Source: Burkholderiaceae bacterium
Lineage (GTDB): Bacteria; Pseudomonadota; Gammaproteobacteria; Burkholderiales; Burkholderiaceae_C
Assembly (NCBI GenBank): GCA_024235895.1
Contig: JACKLM010000003.1
Coordinates: 620,001-684,000, forward strand
Direction: 5' to 3'
Length of the DNA stretch: 64,000 nucleotides
Both the position numbers and the translations under genes were made by a program. Shown here piece by piece: positions 9,278 through 18,935 of the stretch (positions are counted from its first letter, which is position 1; each line of letters begins with the position of its first letter). The notes beneath the pieces are model-generated. The model was given only the letters and a program-made list of their open reading frames with translations, was not told where the DNA came from and ran no database searches.

Positions 9278-10063
9278 ATGCTGGACGGCCTGAAGCGACT
9301 GTTCTCGCGCCGCGTGCCACTGCCCACGGCGTGGGATCCGGTGCTGGTCTGGGCGGAGCGCGAGCGCCACGCCTTCCGGCCCTTGCCGGAGGGCGACGGC
9401 TTCGTCGTCGAAGGCTATTTCGGCGCGCTGCCTTGGCGACTCGAATGGGGGCCGGCGCAGCGCAGCTACATCGACGGCCACGAGTTGCGCCTGCGCGCCG
9501 AGACCGGCGCAGCGCCGGGCGTGCAGGCGATGGTGCTCGACCGCACGCTGCAGGCGGCGATGGAGCAGGCGGTTTTCGACCAGTATGTCGACAGCGTGCA
9601 GACGCGCATCGACCGGTCGACGCCGGCCGAGATGCGCTGGCTGGTGATGCTGAACAAGGCCTCGGGCACCGAACTCGGCGCCCTGCGCGAGGGTTTCGCC
9701 GCCGTGTCGTCGAGCCGGCCGTGGATGGCCTGCTGGGTCGAGGGTGCGCTGGCGCCGGCGCTTCTCGATGCGCCGCGCGCACCCGGGCAACCCCTGGTGC
9801 TGACGCTGGCGCGCGGGCGATTGACGCTGCGCACCGCGCTGGAGGCGCCGACGCCCGAGATGCTGGACGCCTGGCTGCGGATCTTCGGCACCGCGTTGCG
9901 CGAGCTGCGCCGCGCCGCCGAGCAAACCGCGGCCGCGCCACCGAGTACGCAGGCCAGCGACTGGGAGGCCGGCAGCAGCCGTGTGGAGGGCGGGCCGTCC
10001 GGGCAGACCGAACCGGCCGACCACCCCGAGGCCGGCCACCCGCCGTCCGACGAAGCGCGCTGA
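9278..10063 (+). CDS. Hypothetical protein (261 aa)
   Basis: A 261-residue cytosolic protein with no domain I recognise. The N-terminus 'MLDGLKRLFSRRVPLPTAWD' is basic and amphipathic. The middle has mixed alpha/beta composition with several Trp residues ('WRLEWGPAQRSYIDGHELRL'). The last ~40 residues are a Pro/Ser/Gly/Glu-rich, probably disordered tail. No signal peptide or membrane span is visible. It is divergent from the yfcG-like gene and convergent with the acyl-CoA dehydrogenase gene, so no operon partner suggests a role. Confidence 0.75.
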   Translation: MLDGLKRLFSRRVPLPTAWDPVLVWAERERHAFRPLPEGDGFVVEGYFGALPWRLEWGPAQRSYIDGHELRLRAETGAAPGVQAMVLDRTLQAAMEQAVFDQYVDSVQTRIDRSTPAEMRWLVMLNKASGTELGALREGFAAVSSSRPWMACWVEGALAPALLDAPRAPGQPLVLTLARGRLTLRTALEAPTPEMLDAWLRIFGTALRELRRAAEQTAAAPPSTQASDWEAGSSRVEGGPSGQTEPADHPEAGHPPSDEAR

Positions 10064-10160
10064 ACGTGGCAAGGGCCGACGCGCGTCGGCGTACCGCGGC
10101 CGTGGGACCGCGCCGGCGCGACGCGGCGGACCGTCTCGGCTTCGGCGCCCGTGCCTTGTG

Positions 10161-11378
<1,218 letters not shown>

Positions 11379-11463
11379 GCGGTCGGTCTCCGGGTGCAGG
11401 GGGTGGTCGGGGCCGCGGCGGCGGCCGGTTACGAGGCGGTGGCGCGCCCGGCGGCGCGTCGCT

Positions 11464-12543
11464 TCAGCGCGCCGCCTGCGCGAAGCGCCAGCCCATTTCG
11501 GCCAGCGAGCGCGTCGCCTCGCCGGTGGCGCGCGCCTGCGCGCTGGCGGCGATGCCGTCCAGCGCGCGCCGGGCGATGCCCTGGCAGATCGACGCCAGCC
11601 GGAACAGGTTGTAGGCGAGGTAGAAGTTCCAGTCGGCCACCACCGCGTCGGCGTCGGCGCGGCCGGTGCGCTCGCAGTAGCGGCGCACGTACGCGGCCTC
11701 GCTCGGGATGCCCAGGGCCGCCAGGTCCAGCCCGGCGATGCCGCGAAAGACGCCCGGCGGGATGTGCCAGGCCATGCAGTGGTAGCTGAAGTCCGCCAGC
11801 GGGTGGCCCAGCGTCGACAGCTCCCAGTCGAGCACCGCGAGCACGCGCGGCTGGCTCGGGTGGAAGATCAGGTTGTCGAGCCTGAAGTCGCCGTGCACGA
11901 CGGCGACCTCGCGCTCGTCGCGCGCACCGGCCGGGACGTTGGCCGGCAGCCACGCGATCAGCGCGTCCATCGCCTCGATGCCTTCGTTTTCGCTGGCGCG
12001 GTACTGCTTGCTCCAGCGGCCGATCTGGCGGTCGAAGTAGTTGCCCGGCCGGCCGTAGTCCGCCAGCCCCGCGGCGGCGACATCGACGCGGTGCAGCGCG
12101 GCGATGACGCGGTTCATCTCGTCGTAGATCGCGCCGCGCTCGGCCGGCGTCATGCCGGGCAGCGACTGCTCCCACAGCACGCGGCCGTCGACGTACTCCA
12201 TGACGTAGAAGGCGCGGCCGATGACCGACTCGTCCTCGCACAGCAGCGCCATGCGCGCCACCGGCACGCCGTGGTCGGCCAGGGCGCGCATGACGCGGTA
12301 TTCGCGCTCGATCGCGTGCGCCGAGGGCAGCAGCCTGGCCACCGGAGCCGGCTTGCTGCGCATGACCCAGCGCCCGCCAGGGGTCGTCAGCAGATAGGTG
12401 GGGTTGGACTGGCCGCCCTTGAACTGGCTGACCTCGAGCGGGCCGGCGAAGCCCTCCAGGTGCTGCGCGAGCCAGCGCTGCAGCGCGCCGACGTCGACGG
12501 CGTGCTGCGCGCGCACGGGCTGGGTGCCGGTGTAGTCTTGCAT
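11464..12543 (-). CDS. APH-fold kinase, LvaA/ACAD11-N-terminal-like
   Basis: This 359-residue phosphotransferase has an aminoglycoside-phosphotransferase fold. The nucleotide loop 'FKGGQSNPTYLLTTPGG', the ATP Lys in 'WVMRSKP', the catalytic loop 'VVHGDFRLDNLIFH' (near residue 218) and the metal-binding 'VLDWELSTLGHPLADFSY' are all present, so it should be active. In the ACAD10/11 and LvaA families this kinase phosphorylates the 4-hydroxyl of hydroxyacyl-CoA. It lies 85 bases upstream of the ACAD11-type dehydrogenase on the same strand, which supports the same two-step role. An antibiotic-resistance role is unlikely in this context. Confidence 0.85.
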   Translation of the reverse strand: MQDYTGTQPVRAQHAVDVGALQRWLAQHLEGFAGPLEVSQFKGGQSNPTYLLTTPGGRWVMRSKPAPVARLLPSAHAIEREYRVMRALADHGVPVARMALLCEDESVIGRAFYVMEYVDGRVLWEQSLPGMTPAERGAIYDEMNRVIAALHRVDVAAAGLADYGRPGNYFDRQIGRWSKQYRASENEGIEAMDALIAWLPANVPAGARDEREVAVVHGDFRLDNLIFHPSQPRVLAVLDWELSTLGHPLADFSYHCMAWHIPPGVFRGIAGLDLAALGIPSEAAYVRRYCERTGRADADAVVADWNFYLAYNLFRLASICQGIARRALDGIAASAQARATGEATRSLAEMGWRFAQAAR

Positions 12544-12636
12544 GCGTTCCGATCCTCGTGCGCGCGCAGGCTCAGGCGCGAACGGCGGCGCCGCCGCGGG
12601 CCGCGCCGGGCTGAGCCGGGCGCCGGTCGCGCCGGT

Positions 12637-13365
12637 TCAGCGTTCGGCGATGTCCTGCAGCGCCTGGCGCGACAGCAGCACGAGCCGCGCCGGCTCCACG
12701 CGCAGCACGCCGTCGCGCTCGAGCCGCTTGAGCTCCTGGTTGACGCGCTGGCGCGAGGCACCGAGCAGCTGCGCGAGGTCCTCCTGCGCCAGCGCGAGCC
12801 CGATGCGCACCGCGTCGCCCTGCGCGACCCCGTAGCTGCGCGCCAGCAGCAGCAGCTGGCGCGCCAGACGGCTGCGCAGCGGCAGCGTGTTGAGCTCCTC
12901 GAAGTGCGCGAACATCAGCCGCAGCCGGCGGCAGTTGAGCCGCAGCAGCGCGTCGTAGAGCTCGACGTGGCGTGCCAGCAGCTCCTTGAAGTCGGCCTTG
13001 CGGACGACCAGCAGCGTGGTGTCGCCATGCGCGTCCGCGTCGTGCGTGCGCGGCAGGCCGTCGAACAGCGCGATGTCGCCGAACCAGGTTCCCGGCTCGA
13101 CATAGGTCAGCGTGACGAGCTTGCCGGCCATCGAGGTCGTGCTGACGCGCACCGCGCCGCGCGCCACGCCGCTCCACTCGGCCGCCGGCGCGCCGCGCGC
13201 GGTCAGCGGCTCGCCGTCGCGCAAGCGCCGCACGTGCGAGCGCGCCAGAATGTCCTGCTGCAATTGCGGCGAGAGCTTCGCGAACCAAGGCCCGTTCTCG
13301 ATGTTGCGTCGTTCGTGGACTGTAAGCGCGGGCTCCATCATCGCTTGTCCCGGGGGCGACAGCAT
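12637..13365 (-). CDS. Crp/Fnr-family transcriptional regulator
   Basis: This 242-residue regulator has an N-terminal cyclic-nucleotide-binding-like beta-roll ('GTWFGDIALFDGLPRTHDA'), a long dimerisation helix and a C-terminal winged helix with 'ALAQEDLAQLLGASRQRVNQ' (near residue 190). The N-terminus has no Cys cluster, so an Fnr-type iron-sulfur centre is absent. Whether it binds cAMP is unclear because the full RxS phosphate-binding pattern is not obvious. Starts are possible at 13365 or at the two ATGs at 13341 and 13338. It lies 12 bases downstream of the enoyl-CoA hydratase gene and before the kinase/dehydrogenase pair, so it probably controls this operon. Confidence 0.85.
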   Translation of the reverse strand: MLSPPGQAMMEPALTVHERRNIENGPWFAKLSPQLQQDILARSHVRRLRDGEPLTARGAPAAEWSGVARGAVRVSTTSMAGKLVTLTYVEPGTWFGDIALFDGLPRTHDADAHGDTTLLVVRKADFKELLARHVELYDALLRLNCRRLRLMFAHFEELNTLPLRSRLARQLLLLARSYGVAQGDAVRIGLALAQEDLAQLLGASRQRVNQELKRLERDGVLRVEPARLVLLSRQALQDIAER

Positions 13366-13377
13366 GCCGCGGCCGGC

Positions 13378-14160
13378 TCAGCGTCCGAAGCGCGGCGCGC
13401 GCTTGTCGAGGAAGGCGCGCAGCCCTTCGCCGGCGTTGGGGTGGAACAGGTTGCGCACGAAGTGCTCGCGCTCGCGGTCGAGCTGCGCCGGCAGCGTCGA
13501 GCCCTCGGCGTCGCGCATCAGTTCCTTGGCGCTGGCGACGGCGTTGGGCGCCATCGCCGCCAGCCGTGCCGCCAGCGCGAGCGCGGCCGGCAGCGCGTGG
13601 CCGTGGTCGACGATCTCGTTGACCAGACCCCAGTCCTGCCACTGGCGCGCCGGCATCGGCTCGGGCAGCCACAGCATCTGCAGCGCGAGCGCGCGAGGCA
13701 CGCGGCGCGCGAGTTGCCAGGTGCTGCCGGCGTCGGGCGACAGACCGATGCGGCCGTAGGAGAGCACGAACTTCGCATCCTCGGCGGCGACGACGAGGTC
13801 GCACGCCATCACCAGCGCGCAGCCCGCGCCGGCGGCGAAGCCCTCGACGGCGGCGACCAGCGGCTTGGGGCAGGCGTGCAGCGCCTCGACGAAGGCGGCC
13901 AGCGCGGCCATCGACGCCAGCTGCTCGTCGGGCCCGCGATCGCGCACCGCGAGCAGCCGCTGCAGGTTGCCGCCGCCGCAGAAATGCTCGCCGTCGCCGC
14001 GCAGCACGACGCAGCGGATCTCGGGGTCCGACTCGGCATGCGCGATCGCCTCCAGCCCGGCGGCGTAGGCCTGCGGCGACAGGCTGTTGCGCGTCGCCGG
14101 ATCGCTGAGGGTCAGCACGAGCGCGCCGTCGCGTCGCTCGCTGAGCATCTGGGAGGGCAT
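13378..14160 (-). CDS. Enoyl-CoA hydratase/isomerase family protein
   Basis: This 260-residue crotonase-fold enzyme leads the four-gene fatty-acid operon. The oxyanion-hole segments are 'HFCGGGNLQRLL' (near residue 64) and 'AAVEGFAAGAGCALVMACDL' (near 105), followed by 'GLSPDAGSTWQLARRV'. The C-terminus 'FHPNAGEGLRAFLDKRAPRF' is standard for the family. Catalytic acids are less certain: the second Glu position of classical hydratases reads as Asp/Ser here, so isomerase or hydratase specificity stays open. The ATG at 14160 is the first sensible start; the open frame continues upstream to 14415 without family similarity. Confidence 0.85.
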   Translation of the reverse strand: MPSQMLSERRDGALVLTLSDPATRNSLSPQAYAAGLEAIAHAESDPEIRCVVLRGDGEHFCGGGNLQRLLAVRDRGPDEQLASMAALAAFVEALHACPKPLVAAVEGFAAGAGCALVMACDLVVAAEDAKFVLSYGRIGLSPDAGSTWQLARRVPRALALQMLWLPEPMPARQWQDWGLVNEIVDHGHALPAALALAARLAAMAPNAVASAKELMRDAEGSTLPAQLDREREHFVRNLFHPNAGEGLRAFLDKRAPRFGR

Positions 14161-14456
14161 CGGTCGTCGTCCAGCGGGTGGGTGTCGGTGAGGTGCGAAA
14201 GACGTGGGGGCCGGGTGCGACGGCGGGTGCGTCCGCGCTAAGCGGTCGGTGCCGGCGCGAACCCGTGTTTCACCGTTGCGTTGCGCGCGGCCGGTCGCCT
14301 TCGGTTCGTTCGTCCAGCGGCATTGTTCGGGCTTTCGGGTTCGGCACCGACTGTGACGGATTTTTGCATGCACGCAGGGGGCTCCGGCGCATGGGCAGTC
14401 TCGGGCGGTCGCCATGCTAGAGTCGTCGAGAGCCGGATTCCGAAACGCCTGCCCGC

Positions 14457-16400
14457 ATGCCCTTCCATCGGACTCCGACTCGATCGACGAACGCAGTCGT
14501 GCTGTGCGGTCTGCTCGCGCTGGCGGCGGCGCCGGCGGACGCGATCACGCTCGAGGCGCCGATCGGACCGGTGGCACTCGGCGCACCGCTGGACGTCGAA
14601 CTCGGCGTGTCGCTGGCGCGCGGGGAAACCCTCGATCCGCAGTGCGTGCGAGCCGAGGTCGTGCTCGGCGATCGGACGCTCGCGGCCGAAGCGGTGCGCA
14701 CCCGGCTCGGTGATCTGCGCCCGGACGTGGACGATGCGCTGCGCGCGACGCTTCGCGTGCAGACGACGGTCAGGGTCGACGAGCCCGTCGTCGAGCTCAG
14801 CGTGCACGCCGGCTGTCCGCCGCGGATGACGCGTCGCTATGTCGTCTTCGCCGACCCGCCGCGGGTCGAGCCGGCGCCGGCTCTCGCGTCGGGCCCAGGC
14901 GCCGCGGCGAGCGATCGGGCGGGCGCAAGAAAGGCTCAGGTACCCGGATCGCCCGCGGGCAAGGTCGTCTCGCCACCGGCGGGCGCGCGGACCTTGCCCC
15001 CCGCGGGCTGGAGACCGGACTCGACGGCGTCGCCGCCCGCCCCCGCGCCGCCGGCCAAGCGGGCGGTACGCCCCGCGCGGGCCGACGCGTCTTCGCCGCC
15101 GACGCGCGGAGACGCACGGGCGTCTCCGCCACGCCCGGCTGCGCGGGCACGCTTGCGACTGGATGGGCCGGCACCGCCGCCCGCGCACGCGGCAGCCGCA
15201 CGGCCGGTGCCCGAACCGGCCGAAGCGCCTGCGCCGCCGCTCGCGTCGACGCTGAGCCCGCAGACGCTGGCGCTCGTCGAGCAGGCCAATCTGGCGGTGC
15301 TGGCGGCCGCGGCCGAGCTGCGTGCCGCGCAGGCACGGATGGCAGCGCTCGAGCACCGTCTCGAAACCTTGCAGGCGCAGGCGAGCACGCGTGCCGCGCA
15401 GGTCGACGAGTGGCGGCAGCTGGCGGTGCAGGCGCAGACACGGCAGCGCTGGAGCGGGGTGCTGCTGATCGCGGTGCTGCTGCTGCTGGGGTTGGCCGGA
15501 TGGCTGTGGTGGCGCGTGCGCATGCTCGAGCGCAAGGGCCGTGAGGCGTGGACGCGTGCAGCGCACGAGGCCACGGCGCTGACCCGCGCGCCGCTGCCGG
15601 CCACGCAGGTTCCGGTGCTCGCAACGGCCGAGAAGCCGCGTCGGGTGCACGGTGCTGGGCTGGCTCCGGTCCACGAGCCGGTTGCGTCGGCATGGCCGGC
15701 GTCGCCGAGCGGTCCGCCGGCCCACCCGGTCGAGTCCGATCCCGTTGCGTCGGTCGACGCCACCCGGCCCTTCCAGAGGGACCCCGCGGCATCGCCGACA
15801 CTGGCGACGCAGGCCTTGTCGACCGAGGAGCTGATCGACCTCGAGCAGCAGGCGGAGTTCTTCGTCGTCCTCGGCCAGGACGAGGCCGCGGTGGACCTGC
15901 TGATGGCGCACCTTCGCGACAGCGCCGGCGCGAGTCCGCTGCCCTACCTGAAGCTGATGGAGATCTACCATCGGCTCGGCGACGAGGCCGCATACCGGCG
16001 CACGCAGCAGCGCTTCAACCAGCGTTTCAACGCGCGTGCACCGGACTGGCGCGCACGCGAGCGCATCGGCCACGCGCTCGTTGACTACCCGACCGTCGTT
16101 GCCGGGTTGCAGCGCGTGTGGGCCAACCCGATCGACGCCATGGCGCAACTCGAGGCGCTGCTGTTCCGCCGCGGCGGCGGCGAGGTGTTCGACCTCGAGG
16201 CCTACCGCGACCTGCTCTTCCTGTACGGGATCGCACGCGAGGCGCACGAGACGGGCCCGCTCGATGCTGGCAGCGCCGGCATGGTCGACGTGCTGCTGCC
16301 GCTGGACACGGGGCCGGCGGCCTTGTTCGAGCACGATGCCGCTGCGGCGCCGAACGGCGCGCCGACGCAGCCGCTCGGACTCGATCCGGATCGCGGCTGA
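14457..16400 (+). CDS. FimV-like single-span membrane protein
   Basis: This 647-residue protein has the layout of FimV/TspA-type polar scaffold proteins. It has an N-terminal signal-like hydrophobic segment (residues 13-29), a beta-rich periplasmic domain that starts 'ITLEAPIGPVALGAPLDVEL', and a long Pro/Ala/Arg-rich disordered stretch. A coiled coil (about 270-325) leads into one membrane span near 331-352 ('GVLLIAVLLLLGLAGWLWW'). The cytosolic C-terminal TPR-like region starts 'LSTEELIDLEQQAEFFVVLG' (about 453). That last segment is the hallmark shared with FimV C-terminal parts. No LysM motif is seen. FimV relatives recruit partners for type IV pili and cell poles. The 296-base gap before it shows no clear promoter; one weak candidate is TAGAGT near 14418. 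Confidence 0.75.
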   Translation: MPFHRTPTRSTNAVVLCGLLALAAAPADAITLEAPIGPVALGAPLDVELGVSLARGETLDPQCVRAEVVLGDRTLAAEAVRTRLGDLRPDVDDALRATLRVQTTVRVDEPVVELSVHAGCPPRMTRRYVVFADPPRVEPAPALASGPGAAASDRAGARKAQVPGSPAGKVVSPPAGARTLPPAGWRPDSTASPPAPAPPAKRAVRPARADASSPPTRGDARASPPRPAARARLRLDGPAPPPAHAAAARPVPEPAEAPAPPLASTLSPQTLALVEQANLAVLAAAAELRAAQARMAALEHRLETLQAQASTRAAQVDEWRQLAVQAQTRQRWSGVLLIAVLLLLGLAGWLWWRVRMLERKGREAWTRAAHEATALTRAPLPATQVPVLATAEKPRRVHGAGLAPVHEPVASAWPASPSGPPAHPVESDPVASVDATRPFQRDPAASPTLATQALSTEELIDLEQQAEFFVVLGQDEAAVDLLMAHLRDSAGASPLPYLKLMEIYHRLGDEAAYRRTQQRFNQRFNARAPDWRARERIGHALVDYPTVVAGLQRVWANPIDAMAQLEALLFRRGGGEVFDLEAYRDLLFLYGIAREAHETGPLDAGSAGMVDVLLPLDTGPAALFEHDAAAAPNGAPTQPLGLDPDRG

Positions 16401-16403
16401 GCG

Positions 16404-17564
16404 CTACAGGCCTGCCAGCCGCTGCAGCGCCAGATCCAGCGTCTCGTCGCGCTTGGCGAAGCAAAGCCGCGCCAGCCCCTGCTCGGTCGGCGCACCGTAG
16501 AAAGCGCTGATCGGGATCGCGGCGACGCCGACCTCGGTCGTCAGCCACTCGCAGAAGGCAGCCTCGGGCAGGTCGCTCAGCGCGCGGTAATCGACGGTCT
16601 GGAAGTAGGTCCCCTCGCAGGGCAGCAGCCGAAGCCGCGTCGACGCCAGCCCGGCACGGAAGCGGTCGCGCTTGCGCTGGTAGAAGTCGGCCAGGGCCAG
16701 GTAGGGTGCCGGGTCGGCCAGGTAGGCCGCCAGCGCGTGCTGCATCGGCGTGTTGACGGTGAAGACGTTGAACTGGTGCACCTTGCGGAACTCGGCCGTC
16801 AGCGGCGCCGGCGCGCACACGGTGCCGACCTTCCAGCCGGTGACGTGAAAGGTCTTGCCGAAGCTCGAGACGACGAAGCTGCGCGCCGCCAGCGCCGGGA
16901 TCGCCGCCGCGCCGCCGTGCACGCCGCCGTCGAAGACCATGTGCTCGTAGACCTCGTCGGCGATCACCAGCACGTCGGTGGAGCCGAGCAGCTCGGCCAG
17001 CCGCTGCCACTCGGCGCGCGTCCACACGGTGCCGGTGGGGTTGTGCGGCGTGTTGACGACGATCGCGCGCGTGCGAGGCGTCAGCGCGGCGGCGATGGCG
17101 TCGAAGTCGGGGCGAAAGTGCCCCGGCGTCAGCGGCACGCGCACGACGTGGCCGCCGGCCAGCACGATGCCGGGCACGTAGCTGTCGTAGCAGGGTTCGA
17201 GGACGACGACCTCGTCGCCCGGGTGGACGCAGGCCAGCAGCGCCGTGAAGATCGCCTGCGTCGCGCCGGCGGTGACGGTGACCTCGCGCTCGGGGTCGTA
17301 GCGGGTGCCGACGAGCGCCTCGGTCTTGGCTGCCACCGCCTCGCGCAGCGCCGCCAGGCCGGCCATCGGCGGGTACTGGTTGTGGCCGGCGCGCATCGCC
17401 TCGTCGACGAGCGCGACCAGCCGCGGGTCGCAGCCGAAATCCGGAAAGCCCTGGCCGAGGTTGACCGCGCCGGCGCGCACGGCCAGCGCGGACATGACGC
17501 TGAAGATCGTGGTGCCGACCTCGGGCAGGCGGCTCGGCAGTGGGGGGGAGGGGGGCAGCGGCAT
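16404..17564 (-). CDS. ybdL: YbdL-type methionine/kynurenine aminotransferase
   Basis: This 386-residue fold-type-I PLP enzyme has exactly the length of E. coli YbdL, a methionine-preferring aminotransferase. It aligns along its whole length: 'GTTIFSVMSALA', 'NLGQGFPDFG', 'ITVTAGAT'-like 'VTVTAGATQAIF', 'NTPHNPTGTVW', 'IADEVYEHMVFDGG', and the Schiff-base Lys in 'SSFGKTFHVTGWKVG'. The C-terminal 'LPCEGTYFQTVDY' and 'RLCFAKRDETL' are also present. It is just downstream (10 bases) of cysB on the same strand, so a link to sulfur amino acid metabolism fits. The start ATG at 17564 precedes a Pro-rich leader. Confidence 0.9.
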   Translation of the reverse strand: MPLPPSPPLPSRLPEVGTTIFSVMSALAVRAGAVNLGQGFPDFGCDPRLVALVDEAMRAGHNQYPPMAGLAALREAVAAKTEALVGTRYDPEREVTVTAGATQAIFTALLACVHPGDEVVVLEPCYDSYVPGIVLAGGHVVRVPLTPGHFRPDFDAIAAALTPRTRAIVVNTPHNPTGTVWTRAEWQRLAELLGSTDVLVIADEVYEHMVFDGGVHGGAAAIPALAARSFVVSSFGKTFHVTGWKVGTVCAPAPLTAEFRKVHQFNVFTVNTPMQHALAAYLADPAPYLALADFYQRKRDRFRAGLASTRLRLLPCEGTYFQTVDYRALSDLPEAAFCEWLTTEVGVAAIPISAFYGAPTEQGLARLCFAKRDETLDLALQRLAGL

Positions 17565-17574
17565 CGTCGTGGCC

Positions 17575-18540
17575 TCAGAGCTCGTAGTCCGACCCCCCGC
17601 CGGCCAGCGCGCGCTCGATCAGGGGGCGCGTCAGGCGGTCGGACAGCAGCTCGGCGAAGGCGTGCACGTAGTGGCGCAGGTAGGCCCCGCGGCGGAACGC
17701 CACGCGCGAGACGTTGCGGCCGAAGAGGTGGCCTGCCGGATGGCCGACCAGCCCGGCGTCGGCCTGCGCGTCGGCGCCCCCGCCGGCCGCGGGCCGCATC
17801 GCCATCTCGGCGACGATGCCCACCCCCAGCCCGAGCCGCACGTAGGTCTTGATGACGTCGGCGTCGATCGCCTCGAGCACGAAGGTCGGCGCCAGCCGGC
17901 GTTGCGCGAAGGCCTGGTCGATGCGCCGCCGGCCGGTGAACGAGGGATGGTAAGAGACCAGCGGCTCGGCCGCGAGCTGCTCGAGCGTCGGACGCTCGAC
18001 CGCCGCCAGCGCATGGCCCTCGGGGACGACGACGACATGCTGCCAGTCGTAGCACGGCAACGTGATCAGCTCGTCGTAGTCGTCCAGCGACTCGGTCGCC
18101 AGCCCGATCTCGGCGCTGCCGTCCAGCAGCATCTGCGCGACCTGCTCGGGGTTGCCCTGGTGCAGCACGACGCGCACCGCCGGGAAACGCTGGCGCAGTG
18201 CCGCCACCGCGGCCGGCAGCACGTAGCGTGCCTGCGTGTGCGTGGTCGCGATGACCAGCGTGCCGCTGTCCTGGGCCGAGAACTCCTGCCCGATGCGGCG
18301 CAGGTTCTCGAGCTCGATCAGGATGCGCTCGATCGACCGCAGCACGTGCTCGCCCGGCGGCGTCAGCCGGCGCAGCCGCTTGCCGTGGCGCACGAAGATG
18401 TCGACCCCGAGCTCCTCCTCGAGCTCGAGGATCGCCTTGCTGACCCCGGGCTGCGAGGTGTGCAGCGCACGCGCGGCCTCGGTCAGGTTCAGCCCCCGGC
18501 GCACCGCCTCGCGGACGAAGCGGAACTGCTGCAGGTTCAT
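17575..18540 (-). CDS. cysB: CysB-type LysR regulator
   Basis: This 321-residue LysR regulator matches E. coli CysB (324 aa) in its key parts. The N-terminal winged helix starts 'MNLQQFRFVREAVRR', with the recognition region 'TSQPGVSKAILELEEELG'. The sulfate/O-acetylserine effector domain includes 'IATTHTQARYVLP' and 'TDADVIKTYVRLGLGVG'-like 'IDADVIKTYVRLGLGVGIV'. CysB activates sulfate uptake and reduction genes when N-acetylserine is present. Its ATG overlaps the cbiX stop by four bases, and the aminotransferase follows. An Ala/Gly insert near residue 250 is unusual but conservative. Confidence 0.93.
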   Translation of the reverse strand: MNLQQFRFVREAVRRGLNLTEAARALHTSQPGVSKAILELEEELGVDIFVRHGKRLRRLTPPGEHVLRSIERILIELENLRRIGQEFSAQDSGTLVIATTHTQARYVLPAAVAALRQRFPAVRVVLHQGNPEQVAQMLLDGSAEIGLATESLDDYDELITLPCYDWQHVVVVPEGHALAAVERPTLEQLAAEPLVSYHPSFTGRRRIDQAFAQRRLAPTFVLEAIDADVIKTYVRLGLGVGIVAEMAMRPAAGGGADAQADAGLVGHPAGHLFGRNVSRVAFRRGAYLRHYVHAFAELLSDRLTRPLIERALAGGGSDYEL

Positions 18541-18935
18541 GCGGCAGGGCCTGCGTCCATGAGATCCAGCGCCGCCACCGCCATCGCGTCGACGAAGGCC
18601 GGCAGCTCGCCCAGCGGCGGGTGCAGCACCCATTGCACGCCCGGGTGGGCCGCGCGCAGTGCGTCCAGCAGCCGGGGCAGGTCCTCGCGCACGTGGCCGC
18701 CGGCACCCAGGAACAGCGGCAGCACGCCGACGTGGCCGCAGCCGGCGGCGGCGAGCTCGGCGCCGGCGGTCGGCAGGTCCGGCTGCATCAGGTCCAGGTA
18801 GGCCAGCCTCACCTCGACGCCGGGCCGGTGCGCGCGAACGCGCGCGGCCACGGCCTCGAACGGGGCGGCCCAGCGCGGGTCGCGTGCACCGTGCGCGAAC
18901 AGCACGAGCCCGCGGTGGGGGCGGTCGGTTTTCAT
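18537..18935 (-). CDS. CbiX/SirB-like sirohydrochlorin chelatase, short form
   Basis: This 132-residue single-domain chelatase of the CbiX/SirB group inserts metal into sirohydrochlorin for siroheme or cobalamin. It shows 'GLVLFAHGARDPRWAAPFEA' with the N-terminal metal-binding His, 'VRLAYLDLMQPDLPTA', and 'VGVLPLFLGAGGHVREDLP' with the second His. It overlaps lptG upstream and cysB downstream by four bases each. Siroheme is the cofactor of sulfite reductase, which CysB controls, so an iron-chelating role is the more likely one. The length is that of the small archaeal-type CbiXS and beta-proteobacterial forms. Confidence 0.85.
   Translation of the reverse strand: MKTDRPHRGLVLFAHGARDPRWAAPFEAVAARVRAHRPGVEVRLAYLDLMQPDLPTAGAELAAAGCGHVGVLPLFLGAGGHVREDLPRLLDALRAAHPGVQWVLHPPLGELPAFVDAMAVAALDLMDAGPAA

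Noticed and set aside
11464..12543. Aminoglycoside resistance gene
   Set aside because: The kinase fold is shared, but the pairing with an ACAD11-type dehydrogenase fits acyl-CoA metabolism better.
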